Shown here: one piece after another, positions 63,895 to 64,000 of the stretch | Numbering within the stretch: the stretch's first letter is position 1 | How the letters are laid out: every line of letters starts with the position of its first letter | Assembly: GCA_030652215.1 (NCBI GenBank) | Contig: JAUSBC010000102.1 | Span: 1-64,000, forward strand | Reading direction: 5' to 3' | Source of the DNA: Sideroxyarcus sp. | Lineage (GTDB): Bacteria; Pseudomonadota; Gammaproteobacteria; Burkholderiales; Gallionellaceae | Length of the DNA: 64,000 nucleotides | Translations under genes and position numbers: made by a program | Notes under the pieces: generated by a model | Told to the model about the DNA's origin: nothing | Databases searched by the model: none | Seen by the model: only the letters and a program-made list of their open reading frames with translations

Positions 63895-64000
63895 CTAGAA
63901 TTCGAGCGAGGGCCGGAACACCAGCGTCGTCGTGCTTCCGCGCGCTTCGCGCAGTGCACCGGAGTATTCGTTCGGGCTGCTCCACACGAAACCGACGGCC
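63895..64000 (-). CDS. C-terminus of an outer-membrane beta-barrel protein (gene continues beyond window)
   Basis: The last 34 residues read AVGFVWSSPNEYSGALREAR and end TTTLVFRPSLEF. The alternating hydrophobic pattern and terminal Phe are the beta-signal of outer-membrane porins. The family cannot be fixed from this fragment; a carbohydrate-selective porin is one possibility. It lies 54 bp upstream of the fadD-like gene on the same strand. Confidence 0.6.
   Translation of the reverse strand, partial: AVGFVWSSPNEYSGALREARGSTTTLVFRPSLEF

Overview
The window looks like a chromosome segment of a betaproteobacterium. The anchor blocks rpsA-ihfB-lapA-lapB-pyrF-rfaE1-hldD, comEA, cysK/cysM and amiC-tsaE read like betaproteobacterial orthologues. 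The density of c-di-GMP, PAS and histidine-kinase genes suggests a Gallionellaceae/Nitrosomonadales-type freshwater organism. That placement is inferred from remembered protein similarity, not from a search.

Layout. (1) 1-5.9 kb: translation and envelope housekeeping, namely the 3' end of rpsA, ihfB, the LPS-regulatory pair lapA/lapB, pyrF, and the heptose genes rfaE1 and hldD. (2) 5.9-7.9 kb: a predicted outer-membrane protein gene sits between two copies of the hldD 3' end. It is followed by a ComEA-like secreted protein and a GIY-YIG-like gene enclosed by two near-identical ~82-bp palindromic repeats. (3) 7.9-13.3 kb, minus strand: a PhnD-like periplasmic binding protein, a histidine kinase, a REC/HD-GYP phosphodiesterase and a two-gene ABC exporter. 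(4) 13.7-16.0 kb: five small same-strand genes separated by attC-like sites, with no integrase in the window. I read this as a CALIN (cassette array lacking an integron integrase). Each cassette's left core matches the inverse core of its own attC. (5) 16.4-17.7 kb, minus strand: a REC-histidine kinase. Divergent from it, at 18.2-27.9 kb, is a five-gene operon of an eight-PAS membrane protein, KaiC, KaiB, a PAS/HK/REC/Hpt hybrid kinase and a REC-EAL phosphodiesterase. It ends at a truncated IS30-type element. (6) 28.8-44.8 kb: a chromate-type transporter, the Prc protease, a TolC/MFP/RND efflux operon, a formylglycine-generating-enzyme-like lipoprotein-free secreted protein, a 2OG-Fe dioxygenase, cysK, a mosaic of palindromic repeats, and cysM. 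(7) 45.1-56.4 kb: a large alpha-2-macroglobulin-like protein convergent with pbpC, then amiC, tsaE, queG and tRNA-Lys(CTT). (8) 56.4-64 kb: LuxR-type and FixLJ-type regulators, small PAS and SAP-domain proteins, a membrane PAS protein with a degenerate EAL domain, a fadD-like gene interrupted by an amber codon, and the last residues of an outer-membrane protein.

How the parts relate. Signalling dominates. At least two separate modules end in c-di-GMP hydrolases (HD-GYP in the PhnD module, EAL in the Kai module), and a third EAL protein has lost its metal-binding aspartates. The Kai operon lacks a kaiA but has a full phosphorelay next to it. It is the most coherent candidate for an under-described sensory or timing system here. 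The cassette array is the clearest sign of horizontal acquisition. Two families of palindromic repeats (REP1 with GTAGGTTGGGC ends, REP2 with GTAGGGTGGGC ends) mark intergenic spaces, and another repeat has been absorbed in frame into the hybrid kinase.
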